From Anas platyrhynchos (Eukaryota; Chordata; Aves; Anseriformes; Anatidae), in assembly GCF_047663525.1 (NCBI RefSeq), contig NC_092589.1, forward strand, positions 27,215,001 to 27,279,000: a stretch of 64,000 nt of DNA. The letters are read 5' to 3'. The stretch's first letter is position 1, and the number at the start of each line of letters is the position of its first letter. This document shows, piece after piece, positions 51,707 to 64,000 of this stretch. Under the pieces are notes generated by a model. It saw only the letters and a program-made list of their open reading frames with translations, ran no database searches and was not told where the DNA came from. The translations under genes were made by a program, and so were the position numbers.

Positions 51707-54700
51707 AAAAATTACATTCTTTTTCAAGAGGAAACTCTTGAAAAAAATCACTATTCTTTCAAAGTTAATGTTGAGAAATGATCCCTAGTAATGATTATAA
51801 AAAGTAATGTTTTCCAACCAAATTTAAAAATTCCTTACAGATGGCACAGTTATTCCCTGATTACTTGTGACCACACCATGAATAGAATGAGACCCTATGG
51901 GAAAAATAAATGAGTAATAGATTGTCAGCTTTAATGGGACGATTGCATTTTCAATGGCTTATTTGCAAGGAAATGGGTTAGAAACCACTTTTGAAAGGAT
52001 AAGTGAGATCATTTTACACATTTCTTCAAACCAAAGGCGTTGCGTGGAAGCATGTCTTGCAAGCGTGCAGTGTCTGACTCTGACAACAACTCTGGACACC
52101 CACAGAATTTGCCTTTTTTAGATCAGCATGGTACATCTAACACAACAAGACACGTAAAATGAGGAGGAAATATTCATTTCAGTGTAAAGTGGGCAAGTTG
52201 AGAGGAGTTAAATGAAGCTATGACTCTATGCATGGTATACATTAATTGTGGGCTCTGCCTGGAAAATGAAAGACGAAAAATGTTTACCCAACATTTATAT
52301 AACATCCTTCCTCATTAAGAGTTCATTAACAGCATCAGTCACTGAAATCACAAGGAGAGGGAATAAAACACCCAAGTCCATTTTAACCTGCTAATTAGCT
52401 GGGCAATCTGATTAGACATTCACAACAGCTGTTGCCTTCTTGGGAGGGGTTCAGTGCTCAGCTGTGGAAACAAATGCATACTGCAACATATTAAAAGAAA
52501 GAAGCAGCACATTTTGTGGGATTAAAAAGCAACAGCTCAGAGATGGGAAAGTTTCATGAAGGCACGGCATACATAAACCTGCACCGTTAAAATTGTGCTT
52601 GGTTTTCCTGAGGGGCATCTGGAACAGGGAACGTCCCTTGCTGCTATGTGATTTACTTCCCTGACAGAGAGCACTGAGTGCTTTCCTGAATCACAGCCAT
52701 ATCAGATTTTACTGCATACTGCAATTCTTTGTTTCTTTTATAATTAGCAGATAGGATTTGCAGATTTCGCCTCTGTTGCCCCTGAAGACAAGGGGAGACA
52801 TAATGTTGATTTCAAGGGGATGCAAACATTGGCAGCTTTTCCATCCACAGTAAATACATGCATGCAAGCACATGCCATCCTAGGCTCCAATTACTTAGTT
52901 AAGAGTTAAATATATAGGAAAACAGTACATCTTTAACTATTCCTTTCTTCTTGCTCTCCATGAAAAGATAACCAATAACTACACTGATTTCAATTTCCTG
53001 TGTTGTCTTCAGACATCAGCTCTTATGCCACTACTTCTGCAGAGAACCAGGTAATGTTATAACTCCTGTGCAACTACCTAGAACGAGAGGATTTTTTGGC
53101 CAAGAAGGTATCAAATCTGAGATCCTTTGAGCGATTGTGAACTTCACTCATTTTCTCTTGCAAACCGGGTGACCGATTCAATTTCTCTGTTCACTGCTGG
53201 TAAGGAAACGTGACAATGTGAAACCAAAAACCAGAAGCCAGCTATAGTGCAAATCACACAACATTGATAGCATACTGCTTCTAACATCGTTTTAGAAGTG
53301 ATCTGTTCATGCTGTGCTAGCTTTAATGTCTTAGCTGTGCAGGATGTAGATTTCATGCCTGTTCCAGAGGGAGCATGAGTCACCATAACGTGATCCAAGT
53401 CTACCTTCCCTCCCCCTAGATGATCACAGTTTCCAGGACATCATTTTCATGCCATCCCTTAGTATTAACTGTAGATCGACCACTGAAAAATTCTGCAGTC
53501 CCAGCTCTTCAGGCAAGACCATATAGCTGGTGAGTCACATTTACTCCAAGCATCCCTAATTAATGAGCAAGGTTGGAATCCAGTAAACATCTTCGAATGG
53601 CAGATGAGTTCCGAAATCACAGCCCTAACCACTGGCCTTCTGTGACAGCTCTCAGAGAGAAGACATATCCATTCATTCCTCATTGGTCAAACAGAAGACA
53701 GAAAGGACAATGCTTTGGCAGTCAAAAGAGCAATGTTTTGTCCCTGGAGTTGGGGACTGTGGCTTTTAAAAACAAGCTGGTGTTGACATTTCTCCAATAT
53801 TATCAAATTCATTATGTATTGACTTCAGAGGCTCAGAGAGTTTGTCAATCTGTTTGTTGGTTTGTTTTTAAAGTTTTGGTTGTAAATTACTCATTTGACA
53901 GGCTGAAAAATGTTATAGTAGTAGTTTCTGTATAAAAAAAAAAAATCCCAAACTATTTCTGGAATGAGAATATGAGAGCTGAATATTATTTGGTTTCTTT
54001 CCAAACAGAGAACAGAAATACCTGTGAGCACTATTGACCTTTCTGTTCCTGGCAGATTTAGCATCCTTGTCTAATAATGCACATGTGCTAACCGCAGCAC
54101 CTTGCAGTGAACTTTGAACTGAGGTCCCTGGGAGGACGAATAAAGCAGAACTAAGCCAAAGATCCTGCTAAGATGCTGAGAAGAAATCTAGGCAATAGAA
54201 AAGCCATTTTCTAAAACCAAACAGTTTGTAGAATATCAAACTGTTTAGATAGTATTCACAGTAGGACGATGCAAGGCAGCTCATACCCAGAAAGCAGTTC
54301 TCAGTAAGAAAGGGAATGGTCCCAAAGACATTTCCACCAGGCAAGATCACGATCTTTCTCAGTTATTCCTCTGCTGATGCTGGCTCTGGAGATGGTGCAT
54401 CGCAGATCCAGGACATCCCAATTCAGACATCAACAACCGCTTCAGTCACGCTAAGACTTCATGATTCCAGGCAGAAGGTGTGCTGACGCTGGATTTCTTC
54501 AGCTATCAAAGATGTCTCTAAGCATGCTGTCTCAGTCTCTGCAGGAGAATGCAGCAAACTGAGGCAGTAATGTCTGTCTTTTTCTCCACTGTGGAAGCAT
54601 GAGGAGATGTGAACCAAAAAGGTCTTGAAACAAAAACAGTAAAACATGGGGAGAGAGGGCTACATGTCAAGGTAAGTCACCTGAAGCCCCCCTTCTTTGC

Positions 54701-54983
54701 GTTTGTATCCAGCAAACCAAAAGATACGTGGCTCTGCTAACCATGTCTCTCTGCTAACCCCATATGTAGGGTGGTCTTTCTGCTGTAAATGATTCACTAG
54801 AAATCCAGATTTTACTCTGCTAGTCACAGAAAAATGAACAGAGATTTGGGCTCTTGAAGAGCTTCCTCAGTTCCATCCGCATGTCCTGTGCTAAAGCTAG
54901 AAGCAGCACTGGTTGTTCATGAGGTGAATGAACGCTTTTTTGGCTATCTGATGAAAAAGTTCAGCAGGGCCTTGAAATATACC

Positions 54984-55026
54984 AAATGAAAAACATCTAT
55001 GAACGAAATGAAAAACGTCTATGCAG
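54984..55026 (+). repeat. 22-bp tandem duplication
   Basis: Two adjacent units beginning AAATGAAAAACRTCTATG, differing at a few bases. Inside a 70-codon open frame with no recognisable product. Confidence 0.85.
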
Positions 55027-56000
55027 AAACAAAATCAAACCAAACCAGAAAATGCAATATGAATGGGAGACCAAGTTGGGCACAATGAGATCTTTTTTCC
55101 CCATTTGCACAAATAACGTGTTCTTTCTTCTGAAAATAAGTGTTTTAGCATTTCTGAAATGCAAGATTTTCTATTCATTAACCCTTCACTACATTTAGTA
55201 TACATACATTAGTGTACAGAACATTTTAGTACATCCCCTAGAACATTTTAATATGCCACCTGACAAGAAGGAAGGAAAACCAGAGCATTTTAGTAAAAAA
55301 GAAAGCACAGAGCAGTTTCCACTGACTGAAGCAACAAATGAACACCTGCCTCAGAGCTGCAAGCCTGCAATGGTGTAATCTTTCCTGGAGACTGCTACAT
55401 TGTACAGCATAAAGAAAAAAAAGACAACATGGGAAAGACTGTGAGCACAAGATTTTATCAGCCTAGATAGGTTGCTGATTAGATAGGAAGACCTTTGACT
55501 ATAAATTGTTCCTTTCAGCCCCGCATGAGTAATGGACACAATTCTTCCTTTCTGTGTACCAGCTGAACAGGAAGCCACTCACTTTATTTCACTTGGTTGA
55601 TTCAGATTCTGCAGAGAGCAGAAGTTGGTCAGATGTGAGTCATTCTGTTTGCCTCCTGCTGTCAGCCCCAGGAGGAAAGGCTCTGCTGCTGCACCACCTG
55701 AACTTCTGAAGAGCCACAGTTTTTAAAAAAACATTGAACCTGGAAGACCCAAGATCCTGAGGTTTCACACAAGACAGAGGAATAGAGGGGCTAACTCTAG
55801 AGGGAGCAGTGAGAAGCAAAGGTATGGATATGCTGGTAGTGGTCTCTCTGCCAGGCCAGAGGCAGACTGAGAGCACAGCGTAGGGAAGCTCATTTTGCGA
55901 TCGCCCTCCAGCGTGTCCTCACCCAGCCATCAGGCTGTGGTTCCTGCACACCACTCCATCACCAGAAGATCCGGCTGAAGAGGTTCCTACACCCAGATAA

Positions 56001-59000
56001 TCATCCCTTCCTCCACAGCAGCAGGTGAAGCCATGTCACCAGTACAAGTTCTGCCAGGCACAATTTAACATTCCATCACACAAACAGCTTAATCAGCTGC
56101 AGCAGGGAATATATTAAGGCAGTATTGGCATCAAGTGTTTGTAATGTGAGAATCCAGTCTCAGCCACTCTGCAGTGTAACTCTGTGCAGCTCCAAAATCT
56201 TATTGGGTTGCCACTCACATTTTACAAGCTAACTCAAGAAAAATTTGCTTGGATAGCAGTTTATTTGAATCAGTGCTTCAATGAAAGCAAGCACTCCAGT
56301 GCCTATCAATGAGCTTCTACTCTCAAGCATGAAATGCACAGTACAAGTATTTTATTAAAGCTTAATACTACTTCTTTCTCTTCCTTTATTCCATGGAAAG
56401 TGTTTTCTTTATTCACAGACTTTGGACTCTGATTTTTATTGACAGGGAGTTACTAGTGCTTTGAATTTTATTCATTTCAAAACAGATGATACTATTAAAC
56501 ATGTTAGCATACTGAGCACTATTAAATCAAATGAAAAAGATCTCAGAAAATAGAATTGGTTAAATTCTCAGAGTAGCTAATGCTATTAAACTATTGGATG
56601 TGGACAGATCACTACAAATAGGGTTATGTAACTGCAACATTTAAGAAAGAATAATAACCTCATTCTACTATTTCCTTTATGTGTGAAGTGACTGCAGTTT
56701 TGTATTCCTGCTTTATAAAAGAATCTCTTTCAAAGTCGTACTGGAACTAAAATATTATATACACGGCTGCAGAAGAGGAAGGCCTTGTGATGTATGACCT
56801 TCAGCACCATATATAACCTGCCACGCATTAGGAGAACTTGACTCGCTTCTAAAATGAATGGCTTCTATGTGTGATTTCAGCATGAACATCACCTAAAGTT
56901 ATCATGCAGTCTGTCTCGGTATACACCACTGACTTCTAAGCATTGCGATCTGTCTCTTCTCAACCAGACAAATGTCAGGCCGCTAGCAATCCATGTTTCT
57001 TTATTCTGGTGAAAGCACACAGAGGCTTTGGCCTCAGGGAGGAGAATGCTTCTTCAACCTCTCTGCCATACGTGGAAATGTAGAGAAAAAGCAAAGCTAC
57101 AAATGCAGTAATAACACAAGCAAATCCTTCAAAATTGTGGGAGGCACTACTTCCACGTGTGCTACATTTTGCACCCATAACCACAACCCCAGAGCTCTGC
57201 TTAGCTGGGCTGCTGGGAGAAGGTAGACTCAAACTGGTTCTGAGCAGGTCACAAGGGCTAAACAGGCTGTTATTTATTTGTCAGGTCTTGGATAGGGGTG
57301 TTCCCATGGAGAAATACAGATGTACAGATAGTGCTTTGTCCCTGAATCCCTTCGGTTTCAGTAAACAGGTGTTCAAACCCATGCAGCAGAAATGGTAAAT
57401 CTGTGGGCATGGCCAGGGCACTTCAGGTTCCTACATGGCAAAGGTCCTGCTGTGCAGGTCAGCAGTTCTGCTGGCTGACAGGCAAGGCCACCTTCAGTTA
57501 CCTGAGAGACAACCAAGCGTACAGAAAGCAGGTAGGTTGCAAAGGTCTCAGCTGCACTTCTGACTGTCCTGCAAGAGCTGTATGAACATCACTAAAGTCC
57601 AAAAGCACATGGGACAACTAGCTGGTAGGTGGAGCTTCACATGCCTTTATTACTGTATAGATGTTGGATGGAATACATTTTTCTGCAAGGAAAAAAAGTA
57701 ATTTTGATCATTTTCATACAGAGTTTGGCCCAATTGCTTTTTCTGAAGTTGGATACCAAAATCTCTCTTCTACGAATGCAGAGTCAAAAGATGCAAGAGA
57801 AGGATGAGCAGAGAAGAGCACGGCAATGGAGGTGCCCTCAAGGCATATCAAGGGGCTGCTCTGTGGGCAAGTGACAAGCCTCCTCCAGCTCAGCAGAGTT
57901 GATTGTGCAATTTTCTTCTGGCCGTAATGTTTTTGTGGCATACACATCTGCACATTAACTAATAACTCTTTTTGCGTCATTGAACAACAAGAGAGTGGAC
58001 AACAACCCTTTTCTTCTTAACTCCTTATCTCTACTATTGGGAATGCAGGGCTGGGCTATCCGTGAGACAACTTGTCTTGAGCCAGAACAGGAAGCAGATG
58101 AAAGAGTCTTTCACTCACTCTGAAGCAGAAACAGTGCACATCCTACATAACTGGCCTCTACCACCCACTATTAGTAAACAGTACCTTGAGACAAAAGCAT
58201 ATTTCTGAAGAAATCCCCCATAACCTTTTTTTGAAACGAAGAGCTGTGCGTTCACAAAGTGCAACTCTTTTCTTCCTCTTCCTTTTTGCCCTGTTATTGT
58301 GTACATCACCACTGACATTTTCTGACTATCTGCGAGCAGACTTGCATGCAAAGCACTTTTCACACTGAGGTTAAAGATGGATATCATAGGAAATGTAATG
58401 TTTTTTAGATAAGAAGCAGTAAACCAGATTTGAAGTACTGCATGAGAAATCCTAAAGCTTCAGTAACCAGCAAGACACAATACTACTCAAGAAAGATGTT
58501 GTCCCATGTGGTATAGAGCCAAATTTGTAATGACATACATAGATAACGAGAAGAAACACGATGCAATTCAGTATGCCATTATCACATACATATAATACAA
58601 CTGACAGCGTATCTGCAAATAGACATGCTATGTGTTTTGTCCAAAAAACATGTGGTTTTGTGCTCTCCATTTCTGCTAAGGAAAATAAAAATAAAATTGT
58701 GATTCTACTTGCAAACTCCTATCCTAAGTAGCTTTGGTTAGTAAAAAGCACCCATTAAACCACCCAAGAAACATTAACTGTTTTTCTTCCCTAAAAGTAA
58801 TAAGCAATCTGCTAATATTTGACATAGTGCAAGGTAAACATTACCTGATTTCTTTTAAATACTAAAAGTACATCAGGATCTCTGAAGAATTATCTATCTA
58901 AACATGATGGTGACTTAAATCCTGAGTTTCTTTACAGCAGCTCACAGTTTATTACAGAATTACAAATACCTTGGAAAAATTGATAAGGTGAAAAGCTGCA

Positions 59001-62000
59001 TAGGCTAAAAAAAATAATTCCTTTATTAGGAACTTGAACTGCTCCTATTGACCCAACAGGTATTATGTGTTCAAGTTAATAGACAAGAAGATTCTCCTGA
59101 GTAGCTACATAAAGAGACTGAGTCACGTGGAGCATGCAACTGACTAGTCATTTTATGTATATATTTCATATCTGATCTTACAGAAGAACCAGACAGACAT
59201 TTACATGCAGATTTCACATCCTTACCCTGAGCAAAGATAAAGGAAAATGCAAAAGCAGCCCTGGTACTACAGGACATACCTACTCACCGCACTGGGGAAA
59301 AAAACAAAACCAACAAAACCAATAACAGCTTAAGTGCAAACCTGAAATGATCAGGATTTAGTAACACCCACGGGAAGCTCTCAAACAGAAATTCCTCCAA
59401 GGCATGATAGTTGGAGTCAACTGGACTAGAGGGAGATAAGCTGCTTCTCTGACGTTAGCAAGGGCTCTAGGCAAGGAGCCCGAGGAGGAAAGTAGAAAAG
59501 TTACACCCACACAGATCCCTCTTCCCCCACCATCAGTAAAACTGTGTGCTGCACCACCATCAGTCTGCATTTCTAGCTGCTCAGAGAGCTGCAGGGGAGC
59601 TGGCTGCCAGCAGAGATAAAGCTGCTGGCAGTGGCTGACCTGGCCAGATCAGAGGATAAAGCTAATGAATCATCTTTGTTGATTTGGAGATTAGGTTTGC
59701 ACCATAGAAAAGAAGGATTCTCACCCATTCTATGCTGTAAAAAGAGAATTAAAGTGTGAGCCTGGTGAAGGATAAGCAGTAAGAGTTCCTCATGCAGGTG
59801 CTTGTTAAAGAAGAAACAATATGAAACTGGTTGATCACAATGAATGTTTTCTTAAACTAGAAATTGTTTTCCATGCTCATTACCATGTTCAGTTTTAGTT
59901 TGATAGATCCATCCAGTTTTAGAAACTTAAGATACTTTTCATCCATGAATGCCATACCTTGACCAACAACAGCTGCTGTTTTTTTTTTTTTTTGGACTGA
60001 AAGTTCCCCAGTTTCATTCTCACAGAAAATTACAAGCTCAATAAATTACCTGCAACACCACAGTTTAGAATACAGAACAGAAAAGTTTTCTGATCCTTGT
60101 CAGGTATAGGAATAAGGAAGTTCTGGGTTTCTCTGAGAGTTTTCCATCAGGCTGAGCTGGGGGTCAGAGCTTCAAAAGGAATGACCAGGAGACAGAGCAA
60201 GAGCAAAGAGGCCCTCAGCTGTCCAGGCTGAGATTTATCACCCTCTTCACAATTCTTCTGGAGAAGAAGCAAGTAGAAAATGAAAGCAAAAAGGAAACAA
60301 TCATGGCAAATCTCCTCAAAGAAACAATCAACAGCTGTGTCTGTAGACTGCCTGGAGGTATGGGCCTTTGTAGGATTTACCCTCCCTTCTTGCTTCAAAG
60401 GTACAAGAGAGATTGCTGTGCAGTTTATCATCTGACAGCTTTCAGGGTGAGACCTTAATAACAGGAACCTTTTTTCTTCTACACAGACAGGAACTATCTG
60501 GTGGTATTTCCATAACACTTAAAGGTTTTCCAGTGCCCTGAAGTATATGTTGTTGGCTTCTGCCCTCTGCCACAGAATGACTCCAGAAACAGTGTTGTGG
60601 GTGAACAGGATCTTGCTGTACTGCCTTTGAAGCTGACGTTAATATTCCCATTTTGACTCTGTAGAAATGACAGCCAATTTCAACACCTCCAGGGTGATGG
60701 TTTTAATACTAAAATGTGAAAAGGTCAAGAAGCTCCGTGCTTTAGGGATTAAACCATGCTATAGGGATTAAACTAGCCCCAGTGTTTGATGTTCAAGAGA
60801 AAATCATTATAGAAATGAGTTACCCCACACCCACACATTGCTTCTGGTTCATCTCCAGCCCCCACTGGGGGAGAACATCCAAGCAAAGAAGCTGCTGGAC
60901 CGAACTCAGTACGGCAACTCACAGGAGAGGCTTTGCCTGTGTGGGCAGCATTGTTCACTAACAACTGGCGTAAATCAGAGTCAATGACATCATACAGCCG
61001 AAAATGACGTCCATCAGGCAGCCCGCCTGCCTGCCGACAGGCCATCTGTTTTAGTCAAGGGCACCCAAGGCTTAAGTCAAAGCCCACTGAAGTTACTGGA
61101 AAGATTGCCACGAATTGTTGACTTTGACTCATCTGTAGCTTATACAATGCACGAAATGTCAGGCTCACAAGCTGCACTCTGTAAGCAAGACAGCTAAAGC
61201 TCAAAGAAAATACAAAGCAGCAGTCAGTTCTCCCACGCCACTATATGTCGGGATTTGATCTGCTGAAGCTATCGCAGAGGTAGTGATGTAAAGCAGGTGC
61301 AGGTAAAATGGACAGAAAATTCAGAGCTGGTACATTCTACTGGGGTGACAAAAAGAGAAAACAAAAGCTTCTCCGAAAATAAAACCAGTTACGTTCCGGT
61401 ATTTCTGTGGGGTGCTACCATCAGTAGGGATATGCCTAAAGTATCATTAAGATGATGCACCTAAAGGGAAAACAAGGGCTGTAATGCCTGAGGAAATCAA
61501 ACACCCCAGGAGAGGTGGGAGGAAAGAGCAGCTGAAATAACATCAAGACCAGGCAGAATTCAACGGGAGAGTGACATAAAAATAGCCAGCTCTATCTGTG
61601 GATTCAAGTTGCCTTCTTAAAAACAACAGTTCTTTTCTTTCCCTCTCTTCTATAAAAGGACCCAATTCTCTGCATGGAGCTCCCACTGAAGTCAGCGTGA
61701 GTCACTCAGACAGACTGCTTGGAAGTACGTCCCCAGGAGAGCTAATTATTGCATATATTATAACGAGCTCGCAGAAGAGGTTTTATAAACACCTGCCACT
61801 GTTTCACCATCTCCAGTTCAGGAAGCAGAACAACTGTCAGTCTAAATGAGATGGTTTGGTACTTTCCACTAACTCTGAACGTGAAGAAATAAAGAGCCTT
61901 AATAGCACCTTCACCTTGAAAGGTATTTTCAGGTAAAACCTGTATTGTAAAATGCATGCTAATTTAACCTTCAGTGCCTCATAAGAACATGCAGCAGTTA

Positions 62001-64000
62001 GGACCTCTTCTGTCCCTTTACGCACAAAAACAACAAAAGAATAACCAAAAGGGCCCCAAGGGCTGAATTTCACCCTTGGACCCACATAAAAAACAAACAA
62101 AAACACAACACTATCAGATATGATGGTTCAGCAGAACTTGAACAGATGAGAAACATAAAATTTGATGTTATAAAGCCTCCTTTCCGTTCCACTGTTTTTA
62201 CAAGGGGGTAATGCTTATGTGCCGTACTCCATAGCTTAAAGCACCTGTTGGCCTGAAAATTGAACATGGCTGGAAAACAAGTTTATAACTACATTATCTG
62301 TCCTGACTGCAAAGACTTAATTACATGTGTTATTTAGGGGCCTTTTAAAGCGTGAGTTGGATTGCAATTTAGTCAAGAACTGAGTAAACAAATCCTCATG
62401 GGGACATAAGCCGCATACGTGAGGACTGAGCTTTTTGTCCCAGCATCAGCAATGGCAGAGGCTCTGTGAGTAAAGAATTAAAGGTTCTTGTTTGTCAAAG
62501 ACCTGCAGTAGAGGACACCAACTCTTGCTTTGCAATTTCTACTACTGAGAAGTAGAGACAGAGCAAACAAATAATAATAGCTTTTGCTTTCTTATTCCAA
62601 GAAAAAGATTTAAGGGTTTTAAGCAAACCAAAGGAAAAGGACTTCAGAGATCAGAGAGGGAAAACGTCCAGTGAAAACCTCAAGTGGAACACCTAATCTC
62701 AGAATAAAACTGTGGGATTGGCAGCAGAACTTTTCTGGATTACCAGTTATTTATGTGCCTCATAATCAAGAAATCCCTTCCAAAGTAAACCAAAAGGGGA
62801 GATGGGGAATAGGGATTATATGATTTTTTATAGGCTGATGTTTCTCAGGGCCCACCAGTTGTTTTGTGCAGTCCCTCCTTTTCTACACTTTTATTGAGCT
62901 GTATCAGAGGAAGATGCAACTACACACCTGTGTCCAGGACAGCTTGCCCTTTAGGCTGTGTGGGCTCACACATGCAAAGCATTGCTCCTTGAGCAGAGCA
63001 AGGCAACAGGACAGAGCGACTGGCTCAATACCCATTAAAAATATTCACACTGTTCTAGTAAATTGTCGCAAGCTTTAACTTCTGGACAGTTTTATCTTTT
63101 CAACCATTTTATCTTTACCGGTAGCAAAACAATTCAGAAAGGAAATGCAACAAGAACTGGAACTCAGTACATAAATGGAACAGGAAACACAGTCAAGGAC
63201 TAGGATTACTGTGGGTGCTACCTTCTGCTGATGGTCACTTTAGGATTTTTAGGCTTTGCCATGCAAGCTTGAAAAAAAAAAAAAAAAAACAATGACCCAA
63301 ACTAAATACACTATTTGCTTTCTGTTTTATCCAAACTCTTTGGAGTCTTTCCTATATCCACACATTCTGACAGTGTAAATGAGAAATGATTCCGACATTA
63401 TTACAGTTTATATCTGTTAATTAAACTCAAAAAAGCAGTGGATGTATACATCCCTCAGAGTATTCCCAGCACTGCAGCCTATGGTGTCCTTCCCAGCACT
63501 GGTCATGAGCTAGAGCTCCACACTTTCCGTCTGGCACCGACTCAAAACCCTGCAAGTACAGAAGAGCATTTTCCCTATTCCAGGAAACTCCCTGGACAGA
63601 GCAGGCTGGGTTACAATTCAGAACTAGTTATTTCCTATAAATAACATTAGTAGACCTGAAGTGTCTCAAGTTAAAAAGATTCCTGAACAAAAGTTTTGTT
63701 CAGCAGTGGACAGCAGGAATCTCAGATGCTTTGCTATATTTATTACTGCTTACCCCATCCATATATTTCAAAATTACCTGGGAAAGCACTGAGATCAGAC
63801 ATTATCTGGCCAAACTGGAAAAACTCCAAGTCCTATCAGAAATATTGCACTGGCCGCACCTAGTATTTTGTGACTATATTTATAGGACAGGGATATAGAA
63901 ACATTTAATAAGGAAAAAACAGCCTCTTATTATGGCTTAGACAATTCAGAAATTACAGAGTCTATACTCACACTGCTTGAAGGACAGTCTGACGTGGCCT
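56001..64000. other. intergenic DNA, fifth segment to window end
   Basis: Unique DNA with an A18 run at 63272-63289 and a T run near 59980-59993. The minus strand was scanned by eye for nidogen-like YWTD or EGF segments, expected if NID1 lay here; none was seen. The window ends without a recognised second gene. Confidence 0.55.
63272..63289 (+). repeat. A18 homopolymer
   Basis: Eighteen A followed by C. No associated retrocopy recognised. Confidence 0.9.

Larger units (their letters stand above)
46070..56000. other. intergenic DNA, fourth segment
   Basis: Mostly AT-rich unique sequence. A perfect octamer ATTTGCAT lies at 47030-47037. GC is locally higher at about 47.3-47.7 and 49.15-49.7 kb. 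At 52.38-52.44 kb a TAATTA palindrome and a palindromic E-box lie close together. No exon recognised. Confidence 0.55.

Noticed and set aside
63900-64000. Strong GTGAGTAT donor-like site on the minus strand near the right edge, considered as a NID1 exon end
   Set aside because: The short upstream translation does not match any nidogen segment I know, and the exon's other end is outside the window.
1-64000. CRISPR arrays, operons, tRNA or rRNA genes, endogenous viral genes
   Set aside because: This is vertebrate nuclear DNA. No regularly spaced repeats, no tRNA B-box with a cloverleaf, and no gag/pol/env-like frames other than the CR1 pol remnant were seen.

Overview
This is vertebrate nuclear DNA, most likely from a bird. 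Three things point that way: one spliced gene that can be recognised throughout, compact introns, and a degenerate CR1 LINE as the only recognisable interspersed repeat in 64 kb. CR1 is also common in turtles and crocodilians, so 'bird' is an inference and no species is claimed.

The only gene I can identify is LYST (lysosomal trafficking regulator, the Chediak-Higashi protein, BEACH family), on the minus strand. Its 5' end lies in the window: a GC-rich CpG-island promoter at about 29.05-29.9 kb, a probable non-coding first exon ending at a GTAAGG donor at 29437, a first intron of about 16.5 kb, and six coding exons (12929-12738, 10628-10538, 8052-5970, 4412-3395, 1818-1657, 1016-860). All coding junctions are GT-AG. 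The phases join without a break to give 1234 codons plus one base, roughly the first third of a protein of about 3800 residues. The C-terminal PH-BEACH-WD40 part lies beyond the left edge. I matched it to human LYST from memory of the family; no alignment was run.

Layout: 1-13 kb, LYST coding exons and short introns. 13-29.4 kb, LYST intron 1, with a truncated CR1 at about 14.63-15.18 kb and a T9G27 tract at 20.56 kb. 29.05-29.9 kb, CpG island with a palindromic X-box, a GC-box array, a CCAAT box, a CG-alternating tract and a short minisatellite carrying CCACGCC cores. 29.9-64 kb, about 34 kb with no gene I can support. It holds homopolymers, small tandem duplications, a perfect 34-bp palindrome, a hairpin with 16-bp perfect arms, and AT-rich stretches that could be conserved regulatory DNA. 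In mammals the next gene upstream of LYST is NID1; I found no nidogen exon here.

I saw no convincing new biological system. The observations most worth checking are the promoter minisatellite and X-box, the palindrome at 46036-46069, and the paired hairpins at 40.9-41.15 kb.
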